64,000 nt of DNA from Wolbachia endosymbiont (group B) of Protocalliphora azurea (lineage in GTDB: Bacteria > Pseudomonadota > Alphaproteobacteria > Rickettsiales > Anaplasmataceae), in contig NZ_OX366394.1 of NCBI RefSeq assembly GCF_947251865.1, positions 1,486,352 through 1,550,351 of the forward strand. The letters run 5' to 3'. The position numbers and the translations under genes are program-made. The notes under the pieces were generated by a model, which was not told where the DNA came from, searched no databases, and saw only the letters and a program-made list of their open reading frames with translations. Position 1 is the first letter of the stretch. Each line of letters begins with the position of its first letter. This document shows positions 45,698 to 55,471 of the stretch, in pieces.

Positions 45698-47599
45698 TTA
45701 ATTCAAATTAATAATCTTTAACAGCAATTCAGTAGCATTCTCCAAAGAAAAAGACTCCTGTTTTTCCGATCCTAAATTTCTCACTGACACAGTTTTATTT
45801 GTAACTTCATTTTTGCCTATGATCCATAATATAGGTACCTTACTTGAACTATGCAAACGTATCTTATAGCTAATTTTTTCATTGGTCAAATCAGTTTTGA
45901 TTCTCACACCTTGTTCTTTTAAAACGTTGCTGATTTCTGTAGCATAACCGTCAGACTCATTTGTAATGGTCAGAATAGCAAGCTGTGTTGGAGCAAGCCA
46001 AACTGGAAATTTTCCTGCATAATTTTCTATTAAAATTCCAATAAAACGCTCAAAAGTTCCAAGAATTGCCCTATGTAACATGACAGGGTGATGCTTGTGC
46101 CCGTCTGTTCCTATATAAAAAGCTCCAAGCCGCTCCGGTAAAATAAAATCAACTTGCAACGTTCCACATTGCCAATTTCTACCTATTGCATCTTTCAAAA
46201 TAAACTCTAACTTTGGACCATAAAATGCACCTTCACCAGGATTAAGTTCATAACTAAGCCCTGCTTCTTTAACTGCTTCAAGCAGTGCTCTTTCAGCTCT
46301 ATCCCACACTTCATCATTACCTGATCTAGTATCTGGACGGTCTGAAAATTTCACAGAAATTTCATTGAACCCAAGTTCTGAATATACTTCTTTTAAAAGG
46401 TCACAAAACTTTACAGTTTCAGAATTCACTTGTTTTTCCATACAAAAAATATGTGCATCGTCTTGCGTAAAACCACGCACTCGCATCAGTCCATGCAATG
46501 AGCCTGAGCTTTCATTTCTATGGCATGTGCCAAACTCTGCCATACGTATCGGTAAATCACGATAGCTTCTGATGTGAGAATTAAAAATCTGCACATGACA
46601 AGGGCAATTCATGGGTTTTATTGCTAGCTTTTTACTTTCAGATTCATCAATAATGAACATATTTTCACGAAACTTATCCCAATGTCCCGATTTTCCCCAC
46701 AGCTCTTTGCTTACTAAAATAGGGGTTTTCACCTCAAAGTAGCCATTGTTCATTAACTTTTTTCTGATGTAAGACTCAAGAACATTATATAAAGTATATC
46801 CCTGTTCATGCCAAAAAATCTGCCCAACAGCTTCCTCTTGAATGTGAAATAAGTCCATATCCTTAGCAATTTTGCGGTGGTCGCGTTTTTCTGCTTCCTC
46901 CAGACGTTTAAGATAAGTATTTAATTCATCCTTATTTCTCCACGCGGTGCCATATATTCTTTGCAACATTGGGCCCTTAGAATCGCCACGCCAGTATGCA
47001 CCTGCTACTTTCATAAGTTTAAACGCTTTAACTCTGCCAGTTGATGGTGAGTGCGGACCACGACATAGGTCTACAAAGTTGCCTTGTTTATAAACAGTTA
47101 GGTTTTCGTTTTCTGGTATTGATGAGACAATATCAACCTTGTATCTTTCACCTATATCACTAAAGAAATCAATTGCCTGCTTACGAGTCCAAACTTCTCG
47201 GACGAATCTGTGGTTACTTTTTATAATTTCCTTCATTTTTTTTTCTATTGCAGCAAGATCGTCCGTGGTAAAGGTACGATCTGTAGCAAAATCATAGTAG
47301 AAACCATCTTGAATTGTTGGCCCGATAGTAATCTGAGTATTAGGAAAGAGCTCTTTTACTGCCTGCGCCATTATATGAGCAGCATCATGCCTTATTATAT
47401 CTAAACCCGCTTCGTCACTCAGTTGTATTACCTCTATCTCTGTATCAGATTCAATTTCACGTGAGAGATCATACAACTCACCATTTACCTTAAAGGCAAT
47501 TGCTTCTCTCAAAGCATCCGGTTGTAATATATCAAAGCCAGTGACTCTACCACTGTATTCTTTTACTTTTTGTTCGGCTAAAAAGGTAACTTTTATCAT
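45698..47599 (-). CDS. thrS: Threonyl-tRNA synthetase
   Basis: The 633-residue class II synthetase has an N-terminal TGS domain, the editing-domain motif [11 protein letters not shown], motif 1-3 residues, zinc ligands in [10 protein letters not shown], and the C-terminal anticodon-binding domain. It charges tRNA-Thr and edits Ser. Together with infC it forms the widespread thrS-infC unit. A palindromic repeat sits directly upstream (47615-47689). Confidence 0.97.
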   Translation of the reverse strand: MIKVTFLAEQKVKEYSGRVTGFDILQPDALREAIAFKVNGELYDLSREIESDTEIEVIQLSDEAGLDIIRHDAAHIMAQAVKELFPNTQITIGPTIQDGFYYDFATDRTFTTDDLAAIEKKMKEIIKSNHRFVREVWTRKQAIDFFSDIGERYKVDIVSSIPENENLTVYKQGNFVDLCRGPHSPSTGRVKAFKLMKVAGAYWRGDSKGPMLQRIYGTAWRNKDELNTYLKRLEEAEKRDHRKIAKDMDLFHIQEEAVGQIFWHEQGYTLYNVLESYIRKKLMNNGYFEVKTPILVSKELWGKSGHWDKFRENMFIIDESESKKLAIKPMNCPCHVQIFNSHIRSYRDLPIRMAEFGTCHRNESSGSLHGLMRVRGFTQDDAHIFCMEKQVNSETVKFCDLLKEVYSELGFNEISVKFSDRPDTRSGNDEVWDRAERALLEAVKEAGLSYELNPGEGAFYGPKLEFILKDAIGRNWQCGTLQVDFILPERLGAFYIGTDGHKHHPVMLHRAILGTFERFIGILIENYAGKFPVWLAPTQLAILTITNESDGYATEISNVLKEQGVRIKTDLTNEKISYKIRLHSSSKVPILWIIGKNEVTNKTVSVRNLGSEKQESFSLENATELLLKIINLN

Positions 47600-47614
47600 T
47601 CATTAGACCTTTTA

Positions 47615-47689
47615 TCATCCCAGTGCTTGACACTGGGATCCATGTTTCTTTCTTTTCTAGATTCCAGCGCCACGCGCTGGAATGACACC
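47615..47689. repeat. Palindromic repeat upstream of thrS
   Basis: Two hairpins, TCATCCCAGTGCTTGACACTGGGATCC and GATTCCAGCGCCACGCGCTGGAATGAC (positions only indicative), are joined by a T/C-rich linker. The arrangement is the same two-hairpin unit of about 75 bp as in birA (39610-39685). It lies 16 bp upstream of the thrS start and could form RNA structure in its leader. Confidence 0.8.
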
Positions 47690-47784
47690 AAAAGGTGAGC
47701 TACTGATCTTTCAGTTAAATAACAGTTGTACAAGAGATCTATTACATACTTGCTGTAAGAAATTTTAATTGTTGACATACCTAG

Positions 47785-48267
47785 TTAATAATACGGCCTA
47801 TTCTTTTTTAACCTGAGTGCAATTGCTTCTTCCCAAACTTCACCATTACGCAATAGCTTTTCTTTATTGTACATTAGCTCCTCTCTTGTTTCAGTAGCAA
47901 ATTCAAAGTTAGGACCCTCCACAATTGCATCAACTGGACATGCTTCTTGGCAAAGTCCGCAATATATGCATTTTGTCATGTCAATATCATAGCGTGTGGT
48001 GCGGCGACTACCGTCTTCTCTTTCCTCTGCTTCAATAACTATTGCTTGAGCAGGGCAGATAACTTCGCATAACTTACAAGCTATGCATCGTTCTTCACCA
48101 TTTGGATACCTACGCAGCGCATGCTCACCACGAAACCTTGGACTTAAAGGGCCCTTCTCCATAGGATACCTCAAAGTAACCTTTGGTTTGAACATATATT
48201 TTAATGTAATAACAAACCCTTTAATTAACTCTACAGAAGACCAATACCAAGCTAATTTCTTGAGCAT
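47785..48267 (-). CDS. nuoI: NADH-quinone oxidoreductase subunit I
   Basis: The 160-residue subunit has an N-terminal amphipathic/membrane-contact helix and the two ferredoxin-like clusters [12 protein letters not shown] and [12 protein letters not shown]. These hold clusters N6a and N6b, which pass electrons towards quinone. It is isolated from other nuo genes. The start at 48267 gives the normal family length. Confidence 0.95.
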   Translation of the reverse strand: MLKKLAWYWSSVELIKGFVITLKYMFKPKVTLRYPMEKGPLSPRFRGEHALRRYPNGEERCIACKLCEVICPAQAIVIEAEEREDGSRRTTRYDIDMTKCIYCGLCQEACPVDAIVEGPNFEFATETREELMYNKEKLLRNGEVWEEAIALRLKKNRPYY

Positions 48268-48464
48268 AATATTTAAAACTTGTGTCAGTCATTATAAATC
48301 ATATTATCAGTTTTCAAAATAAATATTTTCATCTGGATGACTTTTGTAGTTTTTCTATACAATATATTTACTAATACTGCATTAATATGAATAAGTAATA
48401 TAAGCAAAAATTTTTTAGATTAGGTATTTCGATTTCTTAAATTGCTAAGTAGTTTATATAAATA

Positions 48465-49793
48465 ATGACAAACACAAATGAAACTATTTTTGCTTTGTCG
48501 ACCGTATTTGGTAAGTCAGGAGTTGCAGTAATCAGAATTTCAGGCAACTACACCCTTAAAGCTTTAAATCATTTTCATATTAAGAAAAAAATCAAACCAA
48601 GATTTGCTACTTTAGTTGATCTATATGATGATTCCAATCAATTGATAGATAATGGAATAATCATCTATTTCCCTGCTCCAAACAGTTTCACTGGCGAGGA
48701 TGTTATAGAGTTACAAGTGCATGGAAGCAAGGCCGTCATAAAAATCATCTTGGAGAAATTATCAAAAATTTTCGTTATGGCCAGGCCTGGAGAATTCTCA
48801 CTTAGGGCTTTTCTAAATGGTAAATTTGACTTAACGCAAATAGAAGGAATTGCAGACTTAATTGATGCTGAAACGAAAATGCAAGCTAAACAAGCGATTA
48901 AGCAGATATCAGGAGAATTGGAGAGACTATACAGCAATTGGAGGCAAAGATTAATAACGATACAATCCAAAATCGAAGCATATATAGACTTTCCAGAGGA
49001 CATTTGGGCAGAAAAAAGTGAATTGGAAAAAATTAATAATGAAGTGCAATCTCTCGTGCAGTTGATACAAGAGCATTTAAATGATAATAGACGGGGCGAA
49101 AGGTTGCGTGAGGGTTTACATATTGTAATAACTGGTGAACCAAATGTCGGTAAATCAACTCTGTTTAATTTCTTAGCCAAGCGTGATATTGCTATTGTTT
49201 CTGAATATGCAGGCACAACAAGAGATATACTTGAAGCTCATATTGACATTGGGGGATACCCAATCATTCTCTCTGATACTGCTGGAATTCGTGAGAGTTC
49301 AGATCCAATAGAATCAGAAGGTATAAGTCGAGCGAAAAAAAGGTCTTTTGAAGCTGATTTAAGAATAGAACTATTTCCTTTTGAACAGCGTCATAATATC
49401 AATTGCAACGTTGTAAATAGCGGTACTATTTATGTATTGAGCAAAGCTGACGATGCAATTAATGACAGAAATATACTGATTGGCGGTGTAGATTTTCTAC
49501 CTATTTCTATTTTAAAGGGAATAGGTACAAACAAGTTGATCTCTCTCATAAAAAAGAAGGCAGAGGAAAAATTTGGGCATGATAGAGACACTCCTGTGAT
49601 TACTCGGCAAAGACATAGGAGTCACATGCAGAAAGCACTGGAACATTTACAACGTTTTAATATCGATAATCCAATTGAGTTGATATCTGAAGACTTGAGG
49701 CTTGCTGCATTTGAACTTGGTGCAGTGATTGGAATTATTAATGTTGAGGAAATATTGGATAGTGTGTTTAGTAGCTTTTGTGTAGGCAAGTAA
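48465..49793 (+). CDS. mnmE: tRNA uridine-5-carboxymethylaminomethyl GTPase MnmE
   Basis: The 442-residue protein has the folate-binding N-terminus ([20 protein letters not shown]), the helical region with [19 protein letters not shown], a G domain ([20 protein letters not shown]) and the C-terminal CVGK motif required for activity. With MnmG it modifies U34 of certain tRNAs. The start is ATG. Confidence 0.96.
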   Translation: MTNTNETIFALSTVFGKSGVAVIRISGNYTLKALNHFHIKKKIKPRFATLVDLYDDSNQLIDNGIIIYFPAPNSFTGEDVIELQVHGSKAVIKIILEKLSKIFVMARPGEFSLRAFLNGKFDLTQIEGIADLIDAETKMQAKQAIKQISGELERLYSNWRQRLITIQSKIEAYIDFPEDIWAEKSELEKINNEVQSLVQLIQEHLNDNRRGERLREGLHIVITGEPNVGKSTLFNFLAKRDIAIVSEYAGTTRDILEAHIDIGGYPIILSDTAGIRESSDPIESEGISRAKKRSFEADLRIELFPFEQRHNINCNVVNSGTIYVLSKADDAINDRNILIGGVDFLPISILKGIGTNKLISLIKKKAEEKFGHDRDTPVITRQRHRSHMQKALEHLQRFNIDNPIELISEDLRLAAFELGAVIGIINVEEILDSVFSSFCVGK

Positions 49794-49840
49794 GATTTTT
49801 ATAGATTGCTTGAAATTAAATATTGTGGTAAAAAAGAGGT

Positions 49841-49925
49841 GGACGGATGGCCGAGCGGTTTAAGGCACCAGTCTTGAAAACTGACGTACGGAAACGTACC
49901 ATGGGTTCGAATCCCATTCCGTCCG
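49841..49925 (+). tRNA. tRNA-Ser (anticodon TGA)
   Basis: The acceptor stem GGACGGA pairs with TCCGTCC. The anticodon loop is CTTGAAA with anticodon TGA. A long variable arm (GTACG...CGTAC) marks a class II tRNA, and the T loop is TTCGAAT. The first pair of the anticodon stem is C-A instead of a Watson-Crick pair. Length is 85 nt. Confidence 0.94.
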
Positions 49926-50095
49926 CACTTACTTCTCAGATTTAAAATGTTAGTTAATTTTTAGAGCTTATTTAGATGGTTCATAACGCTGGAAATCTTA
50001 TCTAATCTAGCCACATCTTTTAAAAATACATCCCTTTGTAAATTGACCTTGTTAGCAAAGAAAGCTAATATCTATAAATAGATCACCATCTGAAT

Positions 50096-51100
50096 ATGGA
50101 AACCGATATAGTAATAATAGGTGCAGGGCCTATTGGAATATTCACTGCTTTTCAAGCGGGAATGCTTGATATGAGATGTCATGTAATAGATGTTTTGGAT
50201 CAAGCAGGAGGACAATGCACAGCTCTTTACTCAGAAAAGCCAATATATGATATACCTGGTTATCCTGTAATTACTGCCCAAAAATTAATTGAGCAGTTAA
50301 TGGAGCAAGCTTCACCGTTTGAGCCTGTTTACCATTTAAGTCAAAAAGTGGAAAAGATTTCAAATAACGAAGGTGAAAACTTTACTATCATAACGAACAT
50401 AGGTACAGAGGTAAAATGCAAAGCCGTTATCATTGCTGCAGGTAACGGAATGTTTGAACCTAACCGTCCACCCTTAAGTGGTATATTAGAATATGAAAAT
50501 AAATCTGTATTTTATAGTGTAAATAAAATTTCTGATTTTCAGGACAAAACTATAGTCATTGCAGGGGGGGGTGATTCTGCGGCTGATTGGACTGTAGAAC
50601 TTTCTAAAGTTGCGAAGAAAATTTATGTGATACATAGGAGAAAGGAATTTCGCTGCACTCCTGAAACTAGAAATAAATTAGAATCACTTGAAAATGATGG
50701 AAAGATAGAACTGGTAGTGCCATATCAATTACACGAACTAGCAGGAGGTAATGGGCAGTTGAGAGCAGTGATAGTAAAAAACATTGCCTCTAAGGAAGAA
50801 AAAGAAATATCCGCTAATTTTTTGCTGCCATTTTTTGGACTGTCAATGAATCTTGGTCCAATAAACAATTGGGGTATAGAGTTAGAACATGGCCGCATAA
50901 TTGTCGACCCAGCTACACTTAGAACCAGTAGAGATAGAATATATGCAATCGGAGATATAGCTACTTATCCAGACAAACTAAAATTGATACTAAATGGTTT
51001 TGCTGAGAGCGCCATGGCTTGTTATCACATATACAAAGTAATTCACAATTCTCCAGTTAATTTTCAATATTCAACTTCAAAGGGAATTCATCGAAATTAA
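50096..51100 (+). CDS. Ferredoxin--NADP reductase-like flavoprotein (TrxR-like type)
   Basis: The 334-residue flavoprotein has the FAD-binding IVIIGAGPIGIFTAF, the NADPH-binding VIAGGGDSAADWTVEL and the C-terminal AIGDIATYPDK. It lacks the CxxC redox pair of thioredoxin reductase, and has the GGQCTALYSEKPIYDIPGYP segment of the YumC-type ferredoxin/flavodoxin-NADP reductases. It probably moves electrons between NADPH and ferredoxin, for example for Fe-S assembly. Its 5' leader (49926-50095) shows no gene. Confidence 0.88.
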   Translation: METDIVIIGAGPIGIFTAFQAGMLDMRCHVIDVLDQAGGQCTALYSEKPIYDIPGYPVITAQKLIEQLMEQASPFEPVYHLSQKVEKISNNEGENFTIITNIGTEVKCKAVIIAAGNGMFEPNRPPLSGILEYENKSVFYSVNKISDFQDKTIVIAGGGDSAADWTVELSKVAKKIYVIHRRKEFRCTPETRNKLESLENDGKIELVVPYQLHELAGGNGQLRAVIVKNIASKEEKEISANFLLPFFGLSMNLGPINNWGIELEHGRIIVDPATLRTSRDRIYAIGDIATYPDKLKLILNGFAESAMACYHIYKVIHNSPVNFQYSTSKGIHRN

Positions 51101-51542
51101 AGAGTAAAGAGATCCATGAACCTGCATGCAGTTATCTCAAGCATAAGGGAATACAAACGAAAAAGATTACTTTACAAATTTCCCCAACTCCCTTATCATA
51201 TCAATAAGAGTATTTATCCTTGTTTTTAATCTCTGCAGATTTAACAACAAAATTCAGTAAAAAACTCAGGTATATATTGGCAGATTACATAAAATTATAG
51301 CGGCTGCATGTCTTTTTTATTTTTTCTACATTCAGCCAAAATGCGCTTTAAATAAGCGTTAGCACATTATTACAATGCCAATTTACATTATTATAGGGTC
51401 AAAACTCGTTACACGGGGATTCTTTTGCCTTTTTTCTTCATTTGGTGAATTTCTTAATACTTGTAACTAAAGCTTCAGGCCAGCACTTGATGCTGGAATC
51501 CAGAAATCTTTTGAGCACAAAAGTTATGCTAGGTTTTGTTGG
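51101..51542. other. Gene-free stretch with a half palindromic repeat
   Basis: No credible gene is visible in this 440-bp AT-rich stretch before the IS630 element. On the minus strand a 22-codon frame at about 51300-51366 (AYLKRILAECRKNKKD) looks like a coding remnant but has no open context. CCAGCACTTGATGCTGG at 51480-51497 is half of the Wolbachia palindromic repeat. Confidence 0.5.
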
Positions 51543-51560
51543 TAATACCAAATTCCATTA

Positions 51561-51971
51561 CTAATCGAACAAATAAGAAACATTACAAACTCGTTTAATA
51601 GTAGTGCTGGAAATACTGACAATAAAATTACACAGAACATCTGCAAGTAAGCCTATGGTATCGTAGACTCTGTTACGTAAAGTATTGTATTTGATATATT
51701 GCCACAACCTCTCAACAGGATTCAGTTCCGGTGAATAAGGAGGCAAGTATATAATGGTAATGTTTTCCTGAAATTTCAAACTTTTTGATCTATGCCAACT
51801 TGCACAATCCATTACAAGAAAGGCTTTTTTCGTGCCTAAATCTTTCGACATCTGCTCCAGAAATATATTCATACAATCAGTGTTTACATATGGAGCAAGT
51901 AGGCTGATTTTCTTACCACTTCTTGGATTTACCGCACTGTAGATATAGAAATTTTGTCTACCAATTTTCAT
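51561..51971 (-). CDS. IS630 transposase, C-terminal frame (DDE domain)
   Basis: The 136 residues from ATG at 51971 carry the second part of the DDE domain: FLVMDCASWHRSK with the second Asp and YLPPYSPELNPVERLW with the third acidic residue. The same frame is open upstream to the T7 run at 52047-52053, adding DESRFGTHSKIGHGWFKKG with the first Asp. So this is the distal part of a transposase whose N-terminal part is encoded in another frame. Confidence 0.8.
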   Translation of the reverse strand: MKIGRQNFYIYSAVNPRSGKKISLLAPYVNTDCMNIFLEQMSKDLGTKKAFLVMDCASWHRSKSLKFQENITIIYLPPYSPELNPVERLWQYIKYNTLRNRVYDTIGLLADVLCNFIVSISSTTIKRVCNVSYLFD

Positions 51972-52044
51972 TTTAACCTGCGTTCTGACCCCTTTTTTAA
52001 ACCATCCGTGTCCGATTTTTGAATGAGTTCCAAATCGTGATTCA

Positions 52045-52563
52045 TCAAAAAAACACCTCTTTTTCAGGGTGGGAATTGACTATTTTATTGAAGTATTTTT
52101 TAAACTCTTCTTGCTTGTTTTTATCTTGTTTATGGTGCATTGGCCTCGGTGTTATATAAGAAAATTTCATCCTTTGTATCTCACGGTGCACTGTTGATTT
52201 GCTAATGTTTAGGCCAAATTCCTCTGAGATTTTTATCTGCACTTCCTTAATAGTAATATTTGGATTTCTTTCTACCCATATTTCAATTTGCTCACGTTGA
52301 TTTTTCTTTAATTTGCTTTTTCTTCGCCGCTGAGACGGGGCAAATAATCTTTCTACTCTACCAAATTTTAGATGCTTTATCCATTCAGTCAAAGCAGTCC
52401 TTGAAATTTTACATATTCTTGCCACAGCGCTTATACTACTTTCTTTTCCTGCTATCACCGCTTGTAACTTTTTTGAAACATATGCGTTATTTCTGACCTT
52501 TTTTAACATTTCTTTCGCCAAATTTACAACTTTTTCGTCTAATAGTTTTGACCTTAATGCCAT
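52045..52563 (-). CDS. IS630 transposase, N-terminal frame (HTH domain)
   Basis: The 172 residues hold a helix-turn-helix (ISAVARICKISRTALTEWIK), a basic RRRKSKLKK linker and a second winged-helix (ITIKEVQIKISEEFGLNIS). The frame stops at TGA immediately after a run of seven T on the coding strand. One T fewer would join it directly to the DDE frame. It is either a frameshift mutation or an element expressed by transcriptional slippage or ribosomal frameshifting. Confidence 0.8.
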   Translation of the reverse strand: MALRSKLLDEKVVNLAKEMLKKVRNNAYVSKKLQAVIAGKESSISAVARICKISRTALTEWIKHLKFGRVERLFAPSQRRRKSKLKKNQREQIEIWVERNPNITIKEVQIKISEEFGLNISKSTVHREIQRMKFSYITPRPMHHKQDKNKQEEFKKYFNKIVNSHPEKEVFF

Positions 52564-52650
52564 TTATACCTCTCTATTTTATCTACTTTATTATCACTTC
52601 TTTCCCATTATTGTCTATCTGTTCTTTGCATAGTGGGAATTGGTATAAGA

Positions 52651-52840
52651 AACCAGTGTCAGCTACTCGGATGACACCAAAGGGGCACTTGGATAGAGGC
52701 TACTTGAATAACACCATCATAAGGTGAACCAGTGTCAAACACTGGAATGACAAGGAAAGGGCTACTTGGATGACAAGAAAAAGGACGCTGATATGACACC
52801 AAAGAGGCTGACACCACCATAAAGTAAATTCCACTAACAC
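52651..52840. repeat. Palindromic repeat cluster before the terminase gene
   Basis: The stretch has mosaic copies of the repeats seen at 25-26 kb: ACCAGTGTCAGCTACTCGGATGACACCAAAG, CCAGTGTCAAACACTGGAATGACAAGG (only the cores matter) and several GACACCAAAGAGG/CACCATAAAG half units. They fill the gap between the IS630 end and terL. No gene is present. Confidence 0.75.
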
Positions 52841-52854
52841 TATAGGAGACTAAC

Positions 52855-54288
52855 ATGAACTTTTTAAAATTTATCGAACTATGCTTTCAAACGGTGATGC
52901 CGGGATGTGAGTATAACAATTATCAGTATATAAAAATCATAGCAGACAGGCTTGAAGCAGCAAGTGTTGGTGAAGTGAAGCGAATAATATTCAATATGCC
53001 TCCGCGCTCGATGAAGTCTATGTGCGTGAGTGTTGCATGGCCCGCATGGATACTTGGTAATCAGCCAACCGCAAGAATAATAGTTGCAAGCTATTCTCAG
53101 CGGCTTAGCGAAAAGCATTCGCTTGACACCAGGTGCGTGATGCAGTCTAGTTGGTATAGAGTGCTATTTCCAGAGGTAGAACTATGCAAAGACCAGAACA
53201 CTAAATATAAATTTCAAACAGTGCAGAGAGGATGTAGGATTGCAACATCTGTTGGTGGAACACTGACTGGTGAAGGTGGAGATTTTATCGTCGTGGATGA
53301 TCCACTGAGTTCCTCTCAAGCTTTGAGCGAGACGTTTAGAAAACGTGCCACAAACTGGTTCGATCAGACTCTAATAACCAGGCTTAATGACAGGAAAAAA
53401 GGAGTTATCGTTGTTGTAATGCACAGACTACATCAAGAGGATTTGACTGGGCATCTTCTCTCCAAACCAAGAAATATATGGCATCATGTTTGTTTGCCAA
53501 TGATTTCTGAAAATAAGGAAATTATCTATTCAATCAAAAGATCCATTCTCCCTTCTCCTGTTCCTATTATTCAAGTAACTACAAATGAGTGCAAAAGCTC
53601 AACAGGCGCTACATCTTCAAGGATTTTATACTTAAAAAAGGAAGGTCAGCTGCTATATCCCCTAGATGTAGGAGAAATTGAAATGATAAAGGCTGAACTT
53701 GGGAGTTACGCTTTTGCTGCTCAATATCAACAAAATCCTCTGCCGCTTTCAAGTGGTATAATTAAGCAAGAATGGTTGAAACGCTATAGAAATTTTCCTG
53801 ACAATCTCTCACATATAACTCAGAGCTGGGATACTGCAGTTTCAACAAACGATTCTAGCGGCTTTAGTGTCTGCACCACCTGGACAAAGGTGAATAATAA
53901 GTTTTATTTACTCGATGTATACCGTGCGAAGCTTGAGTATCCAAAACTTAAAGAACAAGTTCTATCACTAGCTGCAAGGTGGAAGCCACACGCAATTTTA
54001 ATCGAAGCAAAAACAAGCGGTCAACAATTGATTCAAGAGCTAAAGACAATACCTGTTATTGAGATAGTGCCGCATAACAGTAAAATCGCTCGATTCCACC
54101 AGATTGTTCCGATAATAGAATCCGGCAAGGTTTTTCTGCCGCATCAAGCAATATGGCTCAGCGATTTTGAGTATGAAATTTTAATGTTCCCAGAAACCCG
54201 CCACGACGATCAAGTAGACAGCACTGTGCAATACCTTCAGTGGATGAGAGATAGTAGCTTCAGGGTTGCAGCTATACGAACATTGTGA
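52855..54288 (+). CDS. Phage terminase large subunit (orphan)
   Basis: The 477-residue protein has the packaging ATPase motifs: the deviant Walker A MPPRSMKS (about 48-55), Walker B FIVVDDP (about 144-150) and the coupling motif VVVMHRLHQEDLTG. The RNase H-like nuclease follows, with its first Asp in SWDTAVS and the last in RHDDQVDS. It is near full length, so it may be functional. No small terminase, portal or capsid gene is near. It is flanked by repeats, an IS and an ankyrin gene. It may be a prophage or gene-transfer-agent relic. Confidence 0.88.
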   Translation: MNFLKFIELCFQTVMPGCEYNNYQYIKIIADRLEAASVGEVKRIIFNMPPRSMKSMCVSVAWPAWILGNQPTARIIVASYSQRLSEKHSLDTRCVMQSSWYRVLFPEVELCKDQNTKYKFQTVQRGCRIATSVGGTLTGEGGDFIVVDDPLSSSQALSETFRKRATNWFDQTLITRLNDRKKGVIVVVMHRLHQEDLTGHLLSKPRNIWHHVCLPMISENKEIIYSIKRSILPSPVPIIQVTTNECKSSTGATSSRILYLKKEGQLLYPLDVGEIEMIKAELGSYAFAAQYQQNPLPLSSGIIKQEWLKRYRNFPDNLSHITQSWDTAVSTNDSSGFSVCTTWTKVNNKFYLLDVYRAKLEYPKLKEQVLSLAARWKPHAILIEAKTSGQQLIQELKTIPVIEIVPHNSKIARFHQIVPIIESGKVFLPHQAIWLSDFEYEILMFPETRHDDQVDSTVQYLQWMRDSSFRVAAIRTL

Positions 54289-54409
54289 TTCAAGAGGCAA
54301 TAATTTGCTACCCACAATTTCGATTATAAGCTCATTTAAAATAAATATTGATTTCTTATTTTAATTATTTAAAAATTAAAATAAATTATTTAAGATTAGG
54401 GTAAAAATT

Positions 54410-55300
54410 ATGACAATAAATTATCAGCAGTGGCGGGAAATATTAAGTACGGTTAATAGTGATAATAAATTAGATAAAAGGAACGTAATTGAAAAAGTAA
54501 AAGAAGAGCTAAAGGCAAGCAATGAAGAGGTATTTAAACAGTGGGAAGAGAGTAATTTTTATGTAAATTATAAATTTGAAGTTGGAGATAATGAATTCAT
54601 ATTATTACATTTAACTGCTAAGTTAGGCTATACGAGCTTGACAAAGGCTTTAATAGTAACAAAAGGGATAGATGTTAATATAAAAGATAAAAATAAAAAG
54701 ACACCTTTACATTTAGCTGCTGAAAATGGTTATAAAGAGGTAGTAGATGCTCTGTTGGAAAAAGATGAAATCAGGATTAATGAACAAGAAGATAAGGAGG
54801 GATGGACTCCTTTACATTTAGCTCTTATAATTGGCCATGCAGACGTGGTATACTCTCTCGTAAGAAACGGTGCGGATGTTAATATAAAAGATGACTATAG
54901 AGTGACACCTTCATCTTTGGCTATTCAAAGAGATTATGTATTTACTCCGCCAAAAAAACGTGAAGGCTCCTATGTTAATGTGAAAAATCATGCTAGAACT
55001 GCTTCTAGGAATTTAGCTAAAGAGGAAAAACAACGCACATCAGCAATTGCGAAAGGTTTTTTTGCCGGTAGTGCAACTGCATTATCAGGTGTTTTAATAG
55101 CGAAAGCACTTTCTGCAACTGGAATAGTTACAGCTGAGTCAAAACCCTCTACACCAATAGCAGTGGTTGCAGTTATAGCAACAGGACTAGCAGTTGGTGG
55201 TGCTACATATATGATGTTAAAGCCCAGTACTAAAGTTGATGGAGTAGCAGTCTTAATGGATGGGCGTCAAGAAGCTGCTAGCACTAGTAGGGTTACCTAG
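54410..55300 (+). CDS. Ankyrin-repeat protein with C-terminal membrane helices
   Basis: The 296-residue protein has an N-terminal helical part and about three ankyrin repeats (residues 64-168; TPLHLAAENGYKEVVDALLEK and TPLHLALIIGHADVVYSLV span the clearest two). A basic linker follows, then two hydrophobic helices at about 213-238 and 250-270 with small residues (AGSATALSG, ATGLAVGGAT). Ankyrin proteins are abundant in Wolbachia and some are secreted by type IV systems. The membrane hairpin suggests that this one acts at a bacterial or vacuolar membrane (inference). Confidence 0.85.
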   Translation: MTINYQQWREILSTVNSDNKLDKRNVIEKVKEELKASNEEVFKQWEESNFYVNYKFEVGDNEFILLHLTAKLGYTSLTKALIVTKGIDVNIKDKNKKTPLHLAAENGYKEVVDALLEKDEIRINEQEDKEGWTPLHLALIIGHADVVYSLVRNGADVNIKDDYRVTPSSLAIQRDYVFTPPKKREGSYVNVKNHARTASRNLAKEEKQRTSAIAKGFFAGSATALSGVLIAKALSATGIVTAESKPSTPIAVVAVIATGLAVGGATYMMLKPSTKVDGVAVLMDGRQEAASTSRVT

Positions 55301-55471
55301 CACGTATTCGACCTAGCTGCATAAACTACTGATCATAGAAAATGACATTACAGGGACACTGGAATAACGTAGGAGAGAGCGCTGACAACTTTCGTTTAGG
55401 CAAGATTATATCTTGAAAAAATTAAGCTTTAGTGCTACTAAATATTGTAACTTCTATGCTGAAACCTGACT

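Larger units (their letters stand above)
51543..52648 (-). mobile_element. IS630-family insertion sequence with imperfect ends
   Basis: Two transposase frames on the minus strand lie between imperfect inverted ends: about TAATACCAAATTCCATTA on the left and, on the right read inversely, TTATACCAATTCCCACTA. The size of about 1.1 kb is typical. The outer TA may be the duplicated target. The boundaries are estimates. Confidence 0.75.

Noticed and set aside
47596..47778. Open frame of 60 codons between thrS and nuoI
   Set aside because: Its second half is the palindromic repeat and its end overlaps the thrS start; no ribosome site.
52659..52856. Open frame of 65 codons on the minus strand
   Set aside because: It translates the palindromic repeat cluster (CHPSSPFLVIPVFDTG) and has no independent coding signal.
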